A stretch of DNA of 30,979 bases from CAXMST01 sp963700785 (GCA_963700785.1 CAVOYZ010000001.1:1-30979); one strand, 5' to 3'; numbered from the stretch's first letter, positions 16,361 to 24,651 are shown. The notes: generated from the letters alone by a model not told the origin. Numbers and translations are program-made.

Positions 16361-16366
16361 TATGTT
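16361..16366 (+). promoter_or_regulatory. Candidate -10 TATGTT for the 16376 gene
   Basis: TATGTT ends 9 nt before ATG 16376 and no ribosome site intervenes; a leaderless or nearly leaderless mRNA would result. Confidence 0.4.
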
Positions 16367-16375
16367 GCGTCGGGT

Positions 16376-17401
16376 ATGGAGTCGCGCAAGGCGATCGCCG
16401 TTGGTGCCGGTACTGCGATGGCCGCTCTGGCGGCCGGCTGGATCGCCACGCAGCGCCGGGACAGCCGTGCGATCGCGGCCGATCCGCGGGCCGCTGCCCT
16501 GTTCGCCCAGTTCGGCGGTCGGCGGAGTGCGGTGCGGGCCGCGGATGGGACCGCGCTGTGGGTCCGAACCTTCGGGCCCGAGGATGCGCCGACGATCGTT
16601 CTCGTGCACGGCTGGACCTGCGCGGCGGAGTTCTGGAAGCTTCAGGTCGCAGCGCTCGCAGGCGAGCGGCGGATCGTCGCCTTCGATCTCCGCGGCCACG
16701 GCCAGAGCGAACGGCCGCCGGACGGTGACTACTCGATCCAGACCTTCGCCCGGGACCTCGATGCCGTACTCGAGCAGGCCGTGCCGGCGGAGCGGGCGCT
16801 GCTGGTTGGCCACTCGCTCGGCGCGATGGCGATCGTCGCCTGGGCGGCCGAGCATCCGGACCAAGTCGACGACCGGATCTCCGCCGCGGTCCTGGTCAAC
16901 ACCGGCCTCGGCGACCTGATCTCGGAGTCGCTGGTCATCGAGGGGCTCCCCGACGGCTTTGCCCGGCTACAGCGGATCACCGGCGAGGGCGTGCTCCGCG
17001 CCCGGGCGCCGGCGCCGGCCGGCTCGACGCCGGTGACCAACCGCATGATCCGGCGCCTCGTGGTCGGGCCGGATGCCTCGCCGGCGCAGGTGGCGTTCTG
17101 CGAACAGCTCGTGCTCTCCTGCCCGGCCGATGTCCGGGGGGCGGTGGGGGGGACCCTCTCGCGGCTCGACCTCAGGGCGGCGATGGCGGCGCTTCGGGTG
17201 CCGACCCTGGTGATCTCCGGCGAGCGGGACCGGCTCACCCCGCCCGCCCACGCCGCGCTGATGGCGGAGTCGCTGCCGGACCTGCTCGACGTGGTCGAGA
17301 TCCCGCGATCGGGGCACATGAGCCCGGTCGAGTTCCCGGCGGAGGTCAACGCCCTGCTCGCCAAGCTCGCCGGGACCGCGGCGCCGGTCCCGTCCGCCTA
17401 G
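16376..17401 (+). CDS. Membrane-anchored alpha/beta hydrolase
   Basis: ATG 16376 gives 341 residues. Residues 5-24 (KAIAVGAGTAMAALAAGWIA) form a hydrophobic N-terminal anchor or signal. The fold's landmarks follow: LVHGWTCAAEFW (oxyanion site, about 79-90), FDLRGHGQS, nucleophile Ser147 in GHSLGAM, acid Asp285 in SGERDRLTPP and His314 in RSGHMSP. This is a complete Ser-His-Asp set, as in lipases, esterases and perhydrolase-like enzymes. The substrate cannot be told. It lies just upstream of tRNA-Val and downstream of the propeller protein, with its own -10 at 16361. Confidence 0.88.
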   Translation: MESRKAIAVGAGTAMAALAAGWIATQRRDSRAIAADPRAAALFAQFGGRRSAVRAADGTALWVRTFGPEDAPTIVLVHGWTCAAEFWKLQVAALAGERRIVAFDLRGHGQSERPPDGDYSIQTFARDLDAVLEQAVPAERALLVGHSLGAMAIVAWAAEHPDQVDDRISAAVLVNTGLGDLISESLVIEGLPDGFARLQRITGEGVLRARAPAPAGSTPVTNRMIRRLVVGPDASPAQVAFCEQLVLSCPADVRGAVGGTLSRLDLRAAMAALRVPTLVISGERDRLTPPAHAALMAESLPDLLDVVEIPRSGHMSPVEFPAEVNALLAKLAGTAAPVPSA

Positions 17402-17443
17402 TCGGGCCGGCGGCCGATTCAGTCCGCTAGATTTCCCCGCCCG

Positions 17444-17516
17444 GGGCGTTTAGCTCAGTTGGGAGAGCGCCAGCTCGACAAGCTGGAGGTCACTGGTTCG
17501 AGCCCAGTAACGCCCA
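17444..17516 (+). tRNA. tRNA-Val (GAC)
   Basis: A complete 73-nt cloverleaf: acceptor GGGCGTT with AACGCCC, D-arm TAGCTCAGTTGGGAGAGC, anticodon loop TCGACAA between CCAGC and GCTGG, T-arm CTGG-TTCGAGC-CCAG, discriminator A at 17516. CCA is not encoded. Confidence 0.95.
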
Positions 17517-17848
17517 TCGTTTCTACGGGTGGTATCCCGGCCCCCCGGTGCTCAGGGTCGGCTCCGGTGAAACGGGCACCAGTGCCCAACGGCGCGTGTC
17601 CGACCAGTTCGCAGAGCCTGTCGCGGCCCGCTCGCTGGCGAAGGTGCCGCAGCTTGTGGGCCGTCAGACCCTGGCAGCGGATGCTGCCCGCGCGCCGTCT
17701 GGAGGGGCGAATCCTGGTTCGGTTGCCTCGGCGGGGGCACCAGGAACGGAAGCACGGTCGGGTGATCGAACGAGCTATCCCTCACCAGCGCTGCGCCCCG
17801 CAACTCCGGTGTTAGGCTGCCCCTCTCAGGCACCACGAAGGAGGACAG
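17517..17848. other. Intergenic stretch with a small inverted repeat and a promoter
   Basis: No gene is supported here; an open frame from 17548 has no start signals and overlaps the next gene. GGGCAC-CA-GTGCCC is a short palindrome near 17574-17587. TAGGCT at 17813-17818 is a fair -10 for the VOC gene, which, unlike many others here, has a leader with a ribosome site. Confidence 0.5.
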
Positions 17849-18346
17849 ATGCCCAGGGGCATCGACCACATCGACCTCGCGGTTAGTGACGTGGACCGGT
17901 CCCTCGCCTTCTACCTCGGCATGCTCGGGCCAATCGGTCTCAGGGTGGAGGGTCGGTTTCAGACCTATCGCGGAACCGAGGAGGTCGTCTACCTCGGCTT
18001 CGGTCAAGAACATGTCTTTGGCGCCCAGCCTGAGACTCGGCTCGGCCTCCGGAAGGCCGACGGCGGCAGACATCGCCACTTCGAAGTGGGGATCGAGCAC
18101 TTCGCCTTCACAGTCGACAGCCGCAGCGAAGTCGATGACGCCTATCAGAGGTGTCTGGACATGGGCGCCCAGATCCACTGCCCGCCGGAGGAGGAATCGG
18201 ACCTCCCGGGCTACTACGCCTTCTTCGTCTTCGATCCCGACGGGATCCGGGTCGAGGTAAACCACTGGTCCGATCTGGTGCGCCGGCAGTGGGACGACGG
18301 GCATTATCTCGAGGTTGGCTCGGACGGTCCAGGCGACCTCAAGTAG
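17849..18346 (+). CDS. VOC-family (glyoxalase/dioxygenase fold) protein
   Basis: ATG 17849 has AAGGAGG at 17838-17844. The 165-residue product has the two beta-alpha-beta-beta-beta halves of the vicinal oxygen chelate fold: IDHIDLAVSDVDRSLAFYLGMLG (first half) and IEHFAFTVDSRSEVDDAYQRC (second half). Three likely metal ligands are in their usual places: His7, His84 and Glu136 (in GIRVEVNHW). The family includes glyoxalase I, ring-cleaving dioxygenases and antibiotic-binding proteins; the substrate is not clear here. It is cytoplasmic and probably a single-gene unit. Confidence 0.85.
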   Translation: MPRGIDHIDLAVSDVDRSLAFYLGMLGPIGLRVEGRFQTYRGTEEVVYLGFGQEHVFGAQPETRLGLRKADGGRHRHFEVGIEHFAFTVDSRSEVDDAYQRCLDMGAQIHCPPEEESDLPGYYAFFVFDPDGIRVEVNHWSDLVRRQWDDGHYLEVGSDGPGDLK

Positions 18347-18593
18347 CGCCTCCCGGGCGGCGCCTACGCAGTGGGTGTTGGTCGACGGAGCAGTGGCCTC
18401 CAACCCGCCGGGCGCCCCCGTCGCCTTGGGGTTGCGTGATCTCGGTTGCGGAAATCCCGGTGGGTGTCCCGGGTCGCCGTCTTCGTTACATTTGCCACGA
18501 GTTCCGACTATCGTCTTCAACTATCGGCTGGCACCCCGAAGCTCCCAACGGCCAGATCCACGGGCCTAGTCGCCCGAGGGGGATCCTCGACCG

Positions 18594-19247
18594 ATGGCCG
18601 TGAATACGTCGAGCGAGTGCCCCCGGGTCCTGGTCGTCGACAACCATCCCGTCTACCGCGACGGGCTGGCGAGGGCACTGAAGGCCCGGACCGACCTTCG
18701 CCTGATCGCTGAGGCAGAGGATGGCCGCCAGGCCCTCGAGCGAATCGGCGAGCTAAGGCCCGAGGTCGCGGCCGTCGACATGCGGATGCCGGGGCTCGAC
18801 GGGCTAGGGGTTCTCGCTGCTGTCGGCCGCGAGTTCCCCGAGACCCGGGTGCTAATCCTCTCCGCCTACCTCGATGGGGACATCGCCTACCGGGCCCTCG
18901 CCGAGGGTGCCGCGGGCTTCCTCTCGAAGGACTCCTCCCGCGACGCGATCTGCGACGCGATCGCCACCGTCGCGCGCGGAGGCATCGCCTTATGTCCGGA
19001 GGTGGAGATCGACCTCGCCTCCGAGATCCGCAAGCGCGCCCGCGCCGAGCGCGGCTCGCTCAGCGAACGTGAACTGGAGGTTCTGCGCCTGGTTGCCGAG
19101 GGTGCGTCAGCGGCTGAGATCGGCGGGCAGCTTCATCTGAGCCCGACCACGATCAAGTCACATCTCCGCAACCTCTACCCGAAGCTCGAGGTCAGCGATC
19201 GCGCCGCTGCGGTCGCCGAGGCGATGCGACGGGGGCTGTTGGATTGA
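18594..19247 (+). CDS. NarL/LuxR-type response regulator
   Basis: ATG 18594 gives 217 residues. The receiver domain (about 10-125) has the acidic start VVDNHP, the phosphate-accepting Asp62 in AAVDMRMPGLDG, the switch Ser in LILSAY and Lys in FLSKDSS. The DNA-binding domain (about 150-215) is a LuxR helix-turn-helix: LSERELEVLRLVAEGASAAEIG, then LSPTTIKSHLRNLYPKLEV. The stop is overlapped by the TTG start of the histidine kinase (TTGA), so the pair is one transcription unit with coupled translation. It has only a weak ribosome site, and the 247 bp upstream (18347-18593) show nothing else. Targets are unknown; the tandem palindromes at 20358-20394 are a candidate. Confidence 0.92.
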   Translation: MAVNTSSECPRVLVVDNHPVYRDGLARALKARTDLRLIAEAEDGRQALERIGELRPEVAAVDMRMPGLDGLGVLAAVGREFPETRVLILSAYLDGDIAYRALAEGAAGFLSKDSSRDAICDAIATVARGGIALCPEVEIDLASEIRKRARAERGSLSERELEVLRLVAEGASAAEIGGQLHLSPTTIKSHLRNLYPKLEVSDRAAAVAEAMRRGLLD

Positions 19248-20332
19248 GGCCGGGACTGTCGGCCGGCAGCCGAGCCCGGCGTTGGCCCGCAGGCGTCCTC
19301 GCCGCGGTCCTGTTTGCCGCGGCCTTCGCGCTGCGCCTCGCCTTCGATCAAAGCGACGTCGAGGTCCTGCTGCTCTGCGTCCTGCCGATCGCGATCCTCG
19401 CGGCCGAGTTCGGCCTGCTTGGGGGGATGGTTGGAGCGGGCGTGGCGGCCGCGCTGCTCGCCACCTATGTAGTGCTCTTCGATCCGGAGATCGGCGCCTG
19501 GCACTATGCGAGCAGGGTCGCAGTATTCGCCGCGCTCGCTGCCTTGGTCGCCGCGCTGACCGAGGCGCTGCGGCGGCTGACGTTGGCACACGAGCGGGCC
19601 GAGCGCGAGTCTGCAGCCAGAGAAGGCGCTGAGCGCCGCGGCGCTCAGCTGGCCCAGCTGGCCGACGAGCGCCGGCGGCTCGCCGAGGAGTTGATCGAGG
19701 CCGAGGAGCAGGCGCGCCGCAGGGTGGCCGAGGATCTCCACGACGGCTCGCTTCAGACCCTGCTTGCGGCAAAGCAAGATCTAATCGAGGCAAGCCGCGG
19801 GCGCGCCGGCGTGATCAGGGCCTTGGAGGGGATGAGCGAGGGAATCGACGGCCTGCGCCGTGCGGTGGGTGCGCTTCATCCCGTCACGATCGAGCACGAC
19901 GGGCTCACCGAAGCGATCGCCGCGACCGCCACCGAGGCCGAGCGCCGCGGCGGCTTTCAGTGCGAGCTGCGGGTCGAGGAGGGGGCGAGCGGGCCCCAAG
20001 ATCAGGTGATCTTGTCGCTGACTCGCGAGCTACTGGCCAACGCCGCCAAGCATTCCGGAGCAGCCCACGTCCTCGTCAGGATCAGCCGCGATCGCGACTC
20101 CCTGCGGCTCGAGGTTAAAGACGACGGCTGCGGCTTCGACGCGTCCGAGCGCCTCGCAGCGCCCTGTGACGGACACATCGGCTTGGCCTGCGCGGAGCGA
20201 CGGGCCCTAGCGCTGGGGGGCAGCCTCAAGATCGTCGCAGGCCACGAGGGGGGAACCGCGGTCTCAGTCCGGCTTCCGGCCAACGGGCTGGTTTCGGCCG
20301 CGGCCGGCAACGGCGCCAACGGCCGGCCCTGA
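19244..20332 (+). CDS. Membrane sensor histidine kinase (HisKA_3, NarX/DesK type)
   Basis: TTG 19244 overlaps the regulator's stop codon. The 362-residue product has three to four hydrophobic helices (about 16-100, DUF4118-like: VLAAVLFAAAFALRLAF, then LLLCVLPIAILAAEFGLLGG), a coiled-coil linker (about 105-155, with many Glu, Arg and Ala), the phospho-acceptor His166 in RRRVAEDLHDGSLQTL, the N-box LTRELLANAAKHSGA and the G-box DDGCGFD with a later GHIGLACAERR. There is no outer sensing domain, so the signal is probably felt in the membrane. It is expected to phosphorylate Asp62 of its partner. Confidence 0.9.
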   Translation: MRPGLSAGSRARRWPAGVLAAVLFAAAFALRLAFDQSDVEVLLLCVLPIAILAAEFGLLGGMVGAGVAAALLATYVVLFDPEIGAWHYASRVAVFAALAALVAALTEALRRLTLAHERAERESAAREGAERRGAQLAQLADERRRLAEELIEAEEQARRRVAEDLHDGSLQTLLAAKQDLIEASRGRAGVIRALEGMSEGIDGLRRAVGALHPVTIEHDGLTEAIAATATEAERRGGFQCELRVEEGASGPQDQVILSLTRELLANAAKHSGAAHVLVRISRDRDSLRLEVKDDGCGFDASERLAAPCDGHIGLACAERRALALGGSLKIVAGHEGGTAVSVRLPANGLVSAAAGNGANGRP

Positions 20333-20355
20333 GCCGAGCCAGCAGTCGGCCCCAG

Positions 20356-20394
20356 CCCTCCGATCGGAGGGGTGCCCTACTCCGATCTGAGGGG
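20356..20394 (+). promoter_or_regulatory. Two tandem palindrome-like sites, candidate regulator operator
   Basis: CTCCGATCGGAGGGG (20358-20372) sits in a 16-bp perfect palindrome (20356-20371). CTCCGATCTGAGGGG (20380-20394) repeats it with one change. The starts are 22 bp apart, two helical turns. The pair lies between the histidine kinase and the next secreted-protein gene. It may be a binding site for the response regulator, or the palindrome could help end the kinase transcript. Confidence 0.5.
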
Positions 20395-20527
20395 CGACGG
20401 TTACCTCCTAGGTGTGGTCGAAATGACGGTGATAGGGAGGGGGATAGGCGAGAAGCTTGGGCGTGGTGTTCAAAGCACCGACTCGTCTCCGCGGAGGCGT
20501 AGCCAAATGCGACCAGGGAGGCCCCCC

Positions 20528-21016
20528 GTGCAGATCATCGAAGTAGTCGGCCGCATCGGCCGCGCCCGCAAGCTCCTCTTGCTGGTTGCGCTCCTCACCG
20601 TCAGCGTCTCGGGCCTCGCCCTCGCTAAGCCGGCCAAGCAGGCTCGCAACACCAGCGGCGTGATCTATGCCGGGATAACCCACATCGAGGGCTCTGACCT
20701 ATACGTGTCCGGTGACTTCAAGGACAAGATCCTTGGTCGGGGCGCGATCGTCTACGTGGTCAACGTCGAGGCCGGCCCGGGCAACCTGTTGGTCAAGGCC
20801 AAGCAGATCACGATCTACACCAGACGAGGCTCGCTGCGAGGCGAAGGCCAGGCCACCGAGACGATCAACCCCGATGGCACCCACACGGTCAGCGACGGCA
20901 CCTTCAAGCTCAAGAAGGGCACCGGCGCCTACAAGGGCCACAAGCTGAAGGGAACCTTCGACGGCACCTACGAGGACGGCGTCTACACCTTCGACTACAA
21001 GGGCAAGTACAGGTAG
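20528..21016 (+). CDS. Secreted small beta-barrel protein, allene-oxide-cyclase-like look
   Basis: GTG 20528 is preferred because GGGAGG lies at 20516-20521; an ATG at 20507 would add seven residues. The product is 162 residues. A signal peptide covers about 14-37 (ARKLLLLVALLTVSVSGLALA). The mature part is beta-rich: DLYVSGDFKDKILGRGA, IVYVVNVEAGPG, TFKLKKGTGAYKGHKLKGTF and DGVYTFDYKGKYR. The closing pattern (GTGAYKGHKLKGTFDGT) recurs in actinobacterial exported proteins with a lipocalin/allene-oxide-cyclase-type barrel. The function is unknown. It follows the two-component pair and is 19 bp from the protease after it, so the two may be cotranscribed. Confidence 0.72.
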   Translation: MQIIEVVGRIGRARKLLLLVALLTVSVSGLALAKPAKQARNTSGVIYAGITHIEGSDLYVSGDFKDKILGRGAIVYVVNVEAGPGNLLVKAKQITIYTRRGSLRGEGQATETINPDGTHTVSDGTFKLKKGTGAYKGHKLKGTFDGTYEDGVYTFDYKGKYR

Positions 21017-21035
21017 TCGGGGGTAGGGGTCAGGC

Positions 21036-21824
21036 ATGCGGCGATTCGTTACGGCGCTGCTGGCGGTCACGGCGATCGCCGTCAGTGCGGCCACCGCCCA
21101 GGCGATCACGACACGCGGTGAGCCAGACAACGGCCGCCATCCAGAGGTGGGAGCGCTCGTTGCCGTCTTCCCCGAGGATGGCCGCCTTCACGCGCTTTGC
21201 ACGGGCACGCTTGTAGCGCCGCGCGTCTTCTTGACTGCCAGCCATTGCGTCCAGTTCCTAATCGACGTCGACATCCCGGCGATGGTGTCCTTCGACGAGG
21301 TGATCACCGACAGCGCGACAGTGATCGAAGGTGATCGGCGCCTCAATCCCCTGTACGAGCCAAGAGGCGGCTACCGGCACGATGTCTCCGCGATCGTTCT
21401 CGACCGGGACCCGGGCATCACTCCGGCGCAGATTCCGGCCCGGGCCGGCAAGCTCGACAGGCTCAAGCGTGCGAAGGAGTTAGGCAAGTTCACGCTTCCG
21501 GGCTACGGTACCAACGAGCAGCTCGTGATCCCGGGTACGGGACCGACGTTCCCGCTGACCGATCGCCGCCGGGTCGCAGTCCTGGGCTTCGACGCGTTGA
21601 CCAAAGGCTTCATCCACCAGTCGCAACGCATCGGGCAAGACCAAGCCGGTGCGTGCTACGGCGACTCCGGCGGCCCGAGCTTTCTCGGTAGCGGCAGCGG
21701 CGAGACCGACGTCGTGGTGGCGGTGACGTCGACAGGCGACGGCCCCTGCTATGCGACGAACGTGGCGTCACGCACGGATACCGTTGAGGCCCTGCGGTTC
21801 CTGCGCGGGCTACCGGGGCTTTGA
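21036..21824 (+). CDS. Secreted trypsin-like serine protease (S1 family)
   Basis: ATG 21036 gives 262 residues with a signal peptide (about 1-23: RFVTALLAVTAIAVSAATAQA). The triad is complete: His70 in LTASHC, Asp116 in RHDVSAIVL and Ser211 in GDSGGPSF. Cysteines at C55 and C71 and at C207 with a later one would form the usual disulfides. The mature part begins near ITTRGEPDNGRHPEVGALV, which could become the new N-terminus after activation. It should cut proteins outside the cell. It lies 19 bp after the barrel protein. Confidence 0.9.
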   Translation: MRRFVTALLAVTAIAVSAATAQAITTRGEPDNGRHPEVGALVAVFPEDGRLHALCTGTLVAPRVFLTASHCVQFLIDVDIPAMVSFDEVITDSATVIEGDRRLNPLYEPRGGYRHDVSAIVLDRDPGITPAQIPARAGKLDRLKRAKELGKFTLPGYGTNEQLVIPGTGPTFPLTDRRRVAVLGFDALTKGFIHQSQRIGQDQAGACYGDSGGPSFLGSGSGETDVVVAVTSTGDGPCYATNVASRTDTVEALRFLRGLPGL

Positions 21825-21929
21825 AATGAGGCACCGAGATCAATCCCCTCCTACCAGGGCGTCATCTGGCCGCGAGAGGGGCGGTGCGGCAGGTACGACT
21901 CCTAGCGCTCCGGGCCGGGGGCCGGTCGG

Positions 21930-22880
21930 CTAGCGGCGGTTGGGCGCGAAGCGCTTCGAGCAGCGGCCTTCGCTGACCCGGTTGTCACGGGCGACGAACC
22001 CGACGTAGGGGGCTCTGATCCCGCCCCCTCCCTCGTCGCGGGCGCCGCCGAAGATGCAGTTGCGCCGGACGACGTTGCCGCTGCCGACCTCCTTGCCCTG
22101 CCAGTGCCACTCGACGTTCCAGCGCAGGACCGAGTTCTTGATGACGTTGCGCTTGACGAGGTTGTCCTCCGAGACGTGGCTCTTGCTGCCGGAGAAGATG
22201 ACTCCCTGTCCGTTGCCGCTGATCACGTTGTCGGAGATCCGGGTTCGATCGGCGTCGGGGTATAGCTGGATCCCACGGTCGGCGTTGTCATAGATGCGGT
22301 TGCGGGCGATCACGGTCCCGGTCGCGAAGGCGACGTAGATGCCGTGGTCGTGGTTGGTCGCCGGCAGTCGCCCGCAGTCGTGGATGCGGTTGTGGCGGAC
22401 CACCGTCCCCGAGGCCCTGCCGTAGTCGTCGCTGCCGAGCAGTACGCAGATACCGGTGTGCTGGTTGGTGATCTCGTTGTCGCGGAGCACGGCGTGATTG
22501 GCGTTGACGGTCGGGCTCGCCTGATCCTTGGGGTTGCGTCCGTCGAGGACCAGGTCGCGGATCTTCACGTGGTTGGCGCCCCTGGCGATCCAGACCCTGC
22601 CGACCAGGGTCGCGGGGCCGCGACCCCGGCTTCTCAGGGTCACCCTCGGGCGACTGAACTTGATGCCGTCCCGACCGGCGACGTGTACCCCGGGCCGCAG
22701 GCAGCCGGTCTGGCCCGGACGCAGGGACCGAACGAAGGCACCCGGGCTCTGGCCCGGCGCGCTGCTTCGATCGCAGTAGTGGCCGTTCGCATCGGCGAGC
22801 GAGGGGGTCCGCGCCTCGGCCACAGCCAGCGCTGCCAGCACCGCCAGGCCCGCCGCGAGTGATGCTCTGTGAGCAAACAC
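21930..22880 (-). CDS. Secreted right-handed parallel beta-helix protein
   Basis: GTG 22880 gives 316 residues. TAACCT at 22889-22894 ends 8 nt upstream, and no ribosome site is seen. A signal peptide spans about 5-24 (ASLAAGLAVLAALAVAEA). The mature part shows pectate-lyase-like coils: NHVKIRDLVLDG, NHAVLRDNEITNQHTGICV, GTVVRHNRIHDCG, GTVIARNRIYDNADRGIQL, RTRISDNVISGNGQGVIFSG and NLVKRNVIKNSV. Repeating Asn-Ile and Gly turns of this type build the helix. Such proteins bind or cut polysaccharides; no catalytic residues can be assigned by eye. It converges with the protease. Confidence 0.82.
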   Translation of the reverse strand: MFAHRASLAAGLAVLAALAVAEARTPSLADANGHYCDRSSAPGQSPGAFVRSLRPGQTGCLRPGVHVAGRDGIKFSRPRVTLRSRGRGPATLVGRVWIARGANHVKIRDLVLDGRNPKDQASPTVNANHAVLRDNEITNQHTGICVLLGSDDYGRASGTVVRHNRIHDCGRLPATNHDHGIYVAFATGTVIARNRIYDNADRGIQLYPDADRTRISDNVISGNGQGVIFSGSKSHVSEDNLVKRNVIKNSVLRWNVEWHWQGKEVGSGNVVRRNCIFGGARDEGGGGIRAPYVGFVARDNRVSEGRCSKRFAPNRR

Positions 22881-22888
22881 TAAGCATC

Positions 22889-22894
22889 AGGTTA
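22889..22894 (-). promoter_or_regulatory. -10 hexamer TAACCT for the 22880 gene
   Basis: On the minus strand TAACCT is followed by 8 nt and GTG; there is no ribosome site. Confidence 0.4.
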
Positions 22895-22941
22895 GCGAGA
22901 TACGAGGCGGACCGCACGGCGGCCGCCTCGATCGCGAGGCG

Positions 22942-22947
22942 TATCCT
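22942..22947 (+). promoter_or_regulatory. -10 hexamer TATCCT for the 22992 gene
   Basis: TATCCT at 22942-22947 would start an mRNA with a leader of about 38 nt carrying GGAGG at 22978-22982 before ATG 22992. This is a conventional, leadered gene. Confidence 0.45.
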
Positions 22948-22991
22948 CTTTCAGCGACCGATCGGCGGCGACGCAACGGAGGCAACGGCAG

Positions 22992-23549
22992 ATGGAAACC
23001 GTCAGTTTCACGCGCATGGATGAGGGAACGACCGAGGACTTCGAGCTGCTCGACCGGCTCGAAGCCCGCTACATCGAGTCGCTCCCCGATCGCCTGCTCA
23101 CGGCGGTCCGGGCGCTCGAGGACTCGCTGGCCGGCTATCAGGTGAGTCGCTACGAGCATTCGCTGCAGTCCGCGACGCGGGCGCTTCGCGACGGGCGCTC
23201 GGAGGAGTACGTCGTCGCCGCCCTGCTGCACGACATCGGCGACGTGCTCGCCCCGCATACCCACGGGGAGATGGTGGGCGCCGTCCTCGGCCCTTACATC
23301 TCGCCGGAGATCACCTGGATCGTCGCCCACCACGGCGTCTTCCAGATCTACCACTACGGCCACGCCACCGGCGACGACCCCGACGCGCGGGATCGCTACC
23401 GCGACCATCCCCAGTTCGATGCCTGCGCCGAGTTCTGTCGGCTCTACGACCAGAACTGCTTCGATCCCGACTACGACTCGCTGCCGCTCGAGCACTTCGA
23501 ACCGATGCTGCGGCGGGTCTTCGCCGCCCCCCGATACCTCGAGCGCTGA
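22992..23549 (+). CDS. HD-domain protein, possible diiron oxygenase or phosphohydrolase
   Basis: ATG 22992 with GGAGG 9 nt upstream gives 185 residues. HD-fold metal ligands are visible: His56 (RYEHSLQSATRAL), His80-Asp81 (LLHDIGD), His89/His91 (PHTHGEM), His113/His114 (IVAHHGVF) and Asp153 (RLYDQNCFD). Six ligands of this kind can hold two metals, as in PhnZ and myo-inositol oxygenase, rather than the one-metal phosphatases. That reading is an inference: the gap between HD and the next His is shorter than in PhnZ. Cytoplasmic. It converges with the methyltransferase downstream. Confidence 0.75.
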   Translation: METVSFTRMDEGTTEDFELLDRLEARYIESLPDRLLTAVRALEDSLAGYQVSRYEHSLQSATRALRDGRSEEYVVAALLHDIGDVLAPHTHGEMVGAVLGPYISPEITWIVAHHGVFQIYHYGHATGDDPDARDRYRDHPQFDACAEFCRLYDQNCFDPDYDSLPLEHFEPMLRRVFAAPRYLER

Positions 23550-23564
23550 TCGACCGGGAGCCTG

Positions 23565-23584
23565 GGCGCCGGGACGAGGGCGCC
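23565..23584. terminator. GC-rich inverted repeat between convergent genes
   Basis: GGCGCC at 23565-23570 and 23579-23584 with 8 nt between them; no T-run. It may end one or both transcripts. Confidence 0.35.
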
Positions 23585-23586
23585 GG

Positions 23587-24645
23587 CTAGGCGGCGCGCG
23601 CCCTCGCCGGGTCGATCGCCGCCGCCGCCGCCGCGACGGCGCCGGCATCCGGGCCGACGACGAACAGGTGCTCGGTGTTGCGCAGATGGGAGACGCGGCC
23701 GACGCGCTGTCCGCTCGGGTTGTGGATCCCGATCCTGGCGCCGACATAGCGGTCGAAGTCGAAGGCGACCGGCCGCAGGTGCCCGCGCTCGGCGAGCAGC
23801 GACTCGAGGGCGCCGAGCTCGTGGAAGCCCTCGTCGCTGAACGAGACCAGCATCAGCGGAGGTGTCAGCGCCCCGATCAATCGGCTCAGCGCCGGCCACG
23901 ACTCGCGTCGCCGGTTGTAGTCGCTTTTCGTCGTCTTGCAGTCGAGCCGCTTGCACGCGATTCCGTAGCTCTCGGGGGCGTCCCATCGGATCAGCGTCTC
24001 CCAGACGTGATAGTTCGAGAAGTACGAGTGCTGGTTGTAGGGGGGGTCCAGATAGACGCAGTCGACGCCTCCGAGCTCGGCCGCGAGCTGGTTGGCGTCG
24101 CGGCGCAGGCTGCGCCCCGGGGGGCCCTCGACGACGTCCGGCTCCCGCAGCTCGAGCTGGTTGTAGGAGCGGCGTGCCCAGCGCTTGACGTAGGCCATCT
24201 GCAGGCCGCAGGTGGAGTCGACCCGGTCGGCCGCCTCGAGCAGGCTGGTCAGCAACAGGGCCCGCTCGACGCGACTGGTGTCGAGGCGGTCGATCTCGGA
24301 GCGAATCGCGTCGATCCGCATCCCGTTGTGCGGCTGAAAGAAGCGAGAGCGGACGCAGAACGTCTCGGTGAAGTAGCCGTGCTCGGGCCTGACGCCGCGC
24401 AGGTGGTCGAGCAGCTCGGCGAGGCGCACCCGGTCCTCCGCCGTCGCCTCGATATAGGCGATCCCGAGGACCTCGCTGTAGGTGGCGACGTCGTTCGAGA
24501 GCACCGTCAGACCACGCCGTCGGCAGGCCTGGCCGACGCGCGTCGTGCCCGCGAACAGGTCGCAGATCGAGGTCGCGCCGAGCCGCGCGGCCGCCTCCGC
24601 GATCTCGGCCGCCAGCAGCCGTTTCGAGCCGATGTACTTGATCAC
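23587..24645 (-). CDS. DNA adenine methyltransferase, Dam-like (class alpha)
   Basis: GTG 24645 gives 352 residues; TACGCT ends 6 nt upstream (leaderless). The order of motifs is that of class alpha enzymes: the N-terminal IKYIGSKRLLA, the AdoMet-binding DLFAGTTRVGQA (29-40), a long target-recognition region, and catalytic DPPYNQHSY (200-208). DPPY is used by enzymes that methylate the N6 of adenine. A later segment (IHNPSGQRVG, then HLRNTEHLFVVG) completes the fold. No restriction enzyme lies beside it, so it is either an orphan regulator of DNA marking or a partner in an unseen system. The target sequence cannot be predicted. Confidence 0.85.
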   Translation of the reverse strand: MIKYIGSKRLLAAEIAEAAARLGATSICDLFAGTTRVGQACRRRGLTVLSNDVATYSEVLGIAYIEATAEDRVRLAELLDHLRGVRPEHGYFTETFCVRSRFFQPHNGMRIDAIRSEIDRLDTSRVERALLLTSLLEAADRVDSTCGLQMAYVKRWARRSYNQLELREPDVVEGPPGRSLRRDANQLAAELGGVDCVYLDPPYNQHSYFSNYHVWETLIRWDAPESYGIACKRLDCKTTKSDYNRRRESWPALSRLIGALTPPLMLVSFSDEGFHELGALESLLAERGHLRPVAFDFDRYVGARIGIHNPSGQRVGRVSHLRNTEHLFVVGPDAGAVAAAAAAIDPARARAA

Positions 24646-24651
24646 GCGGCC

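Noticed and set aside
17548..17886. Open frame overlapping the start of the VOC gene
   Set aside because: No ribosome site or -10 at its start and no domain; it overlaps a well-supported gene.
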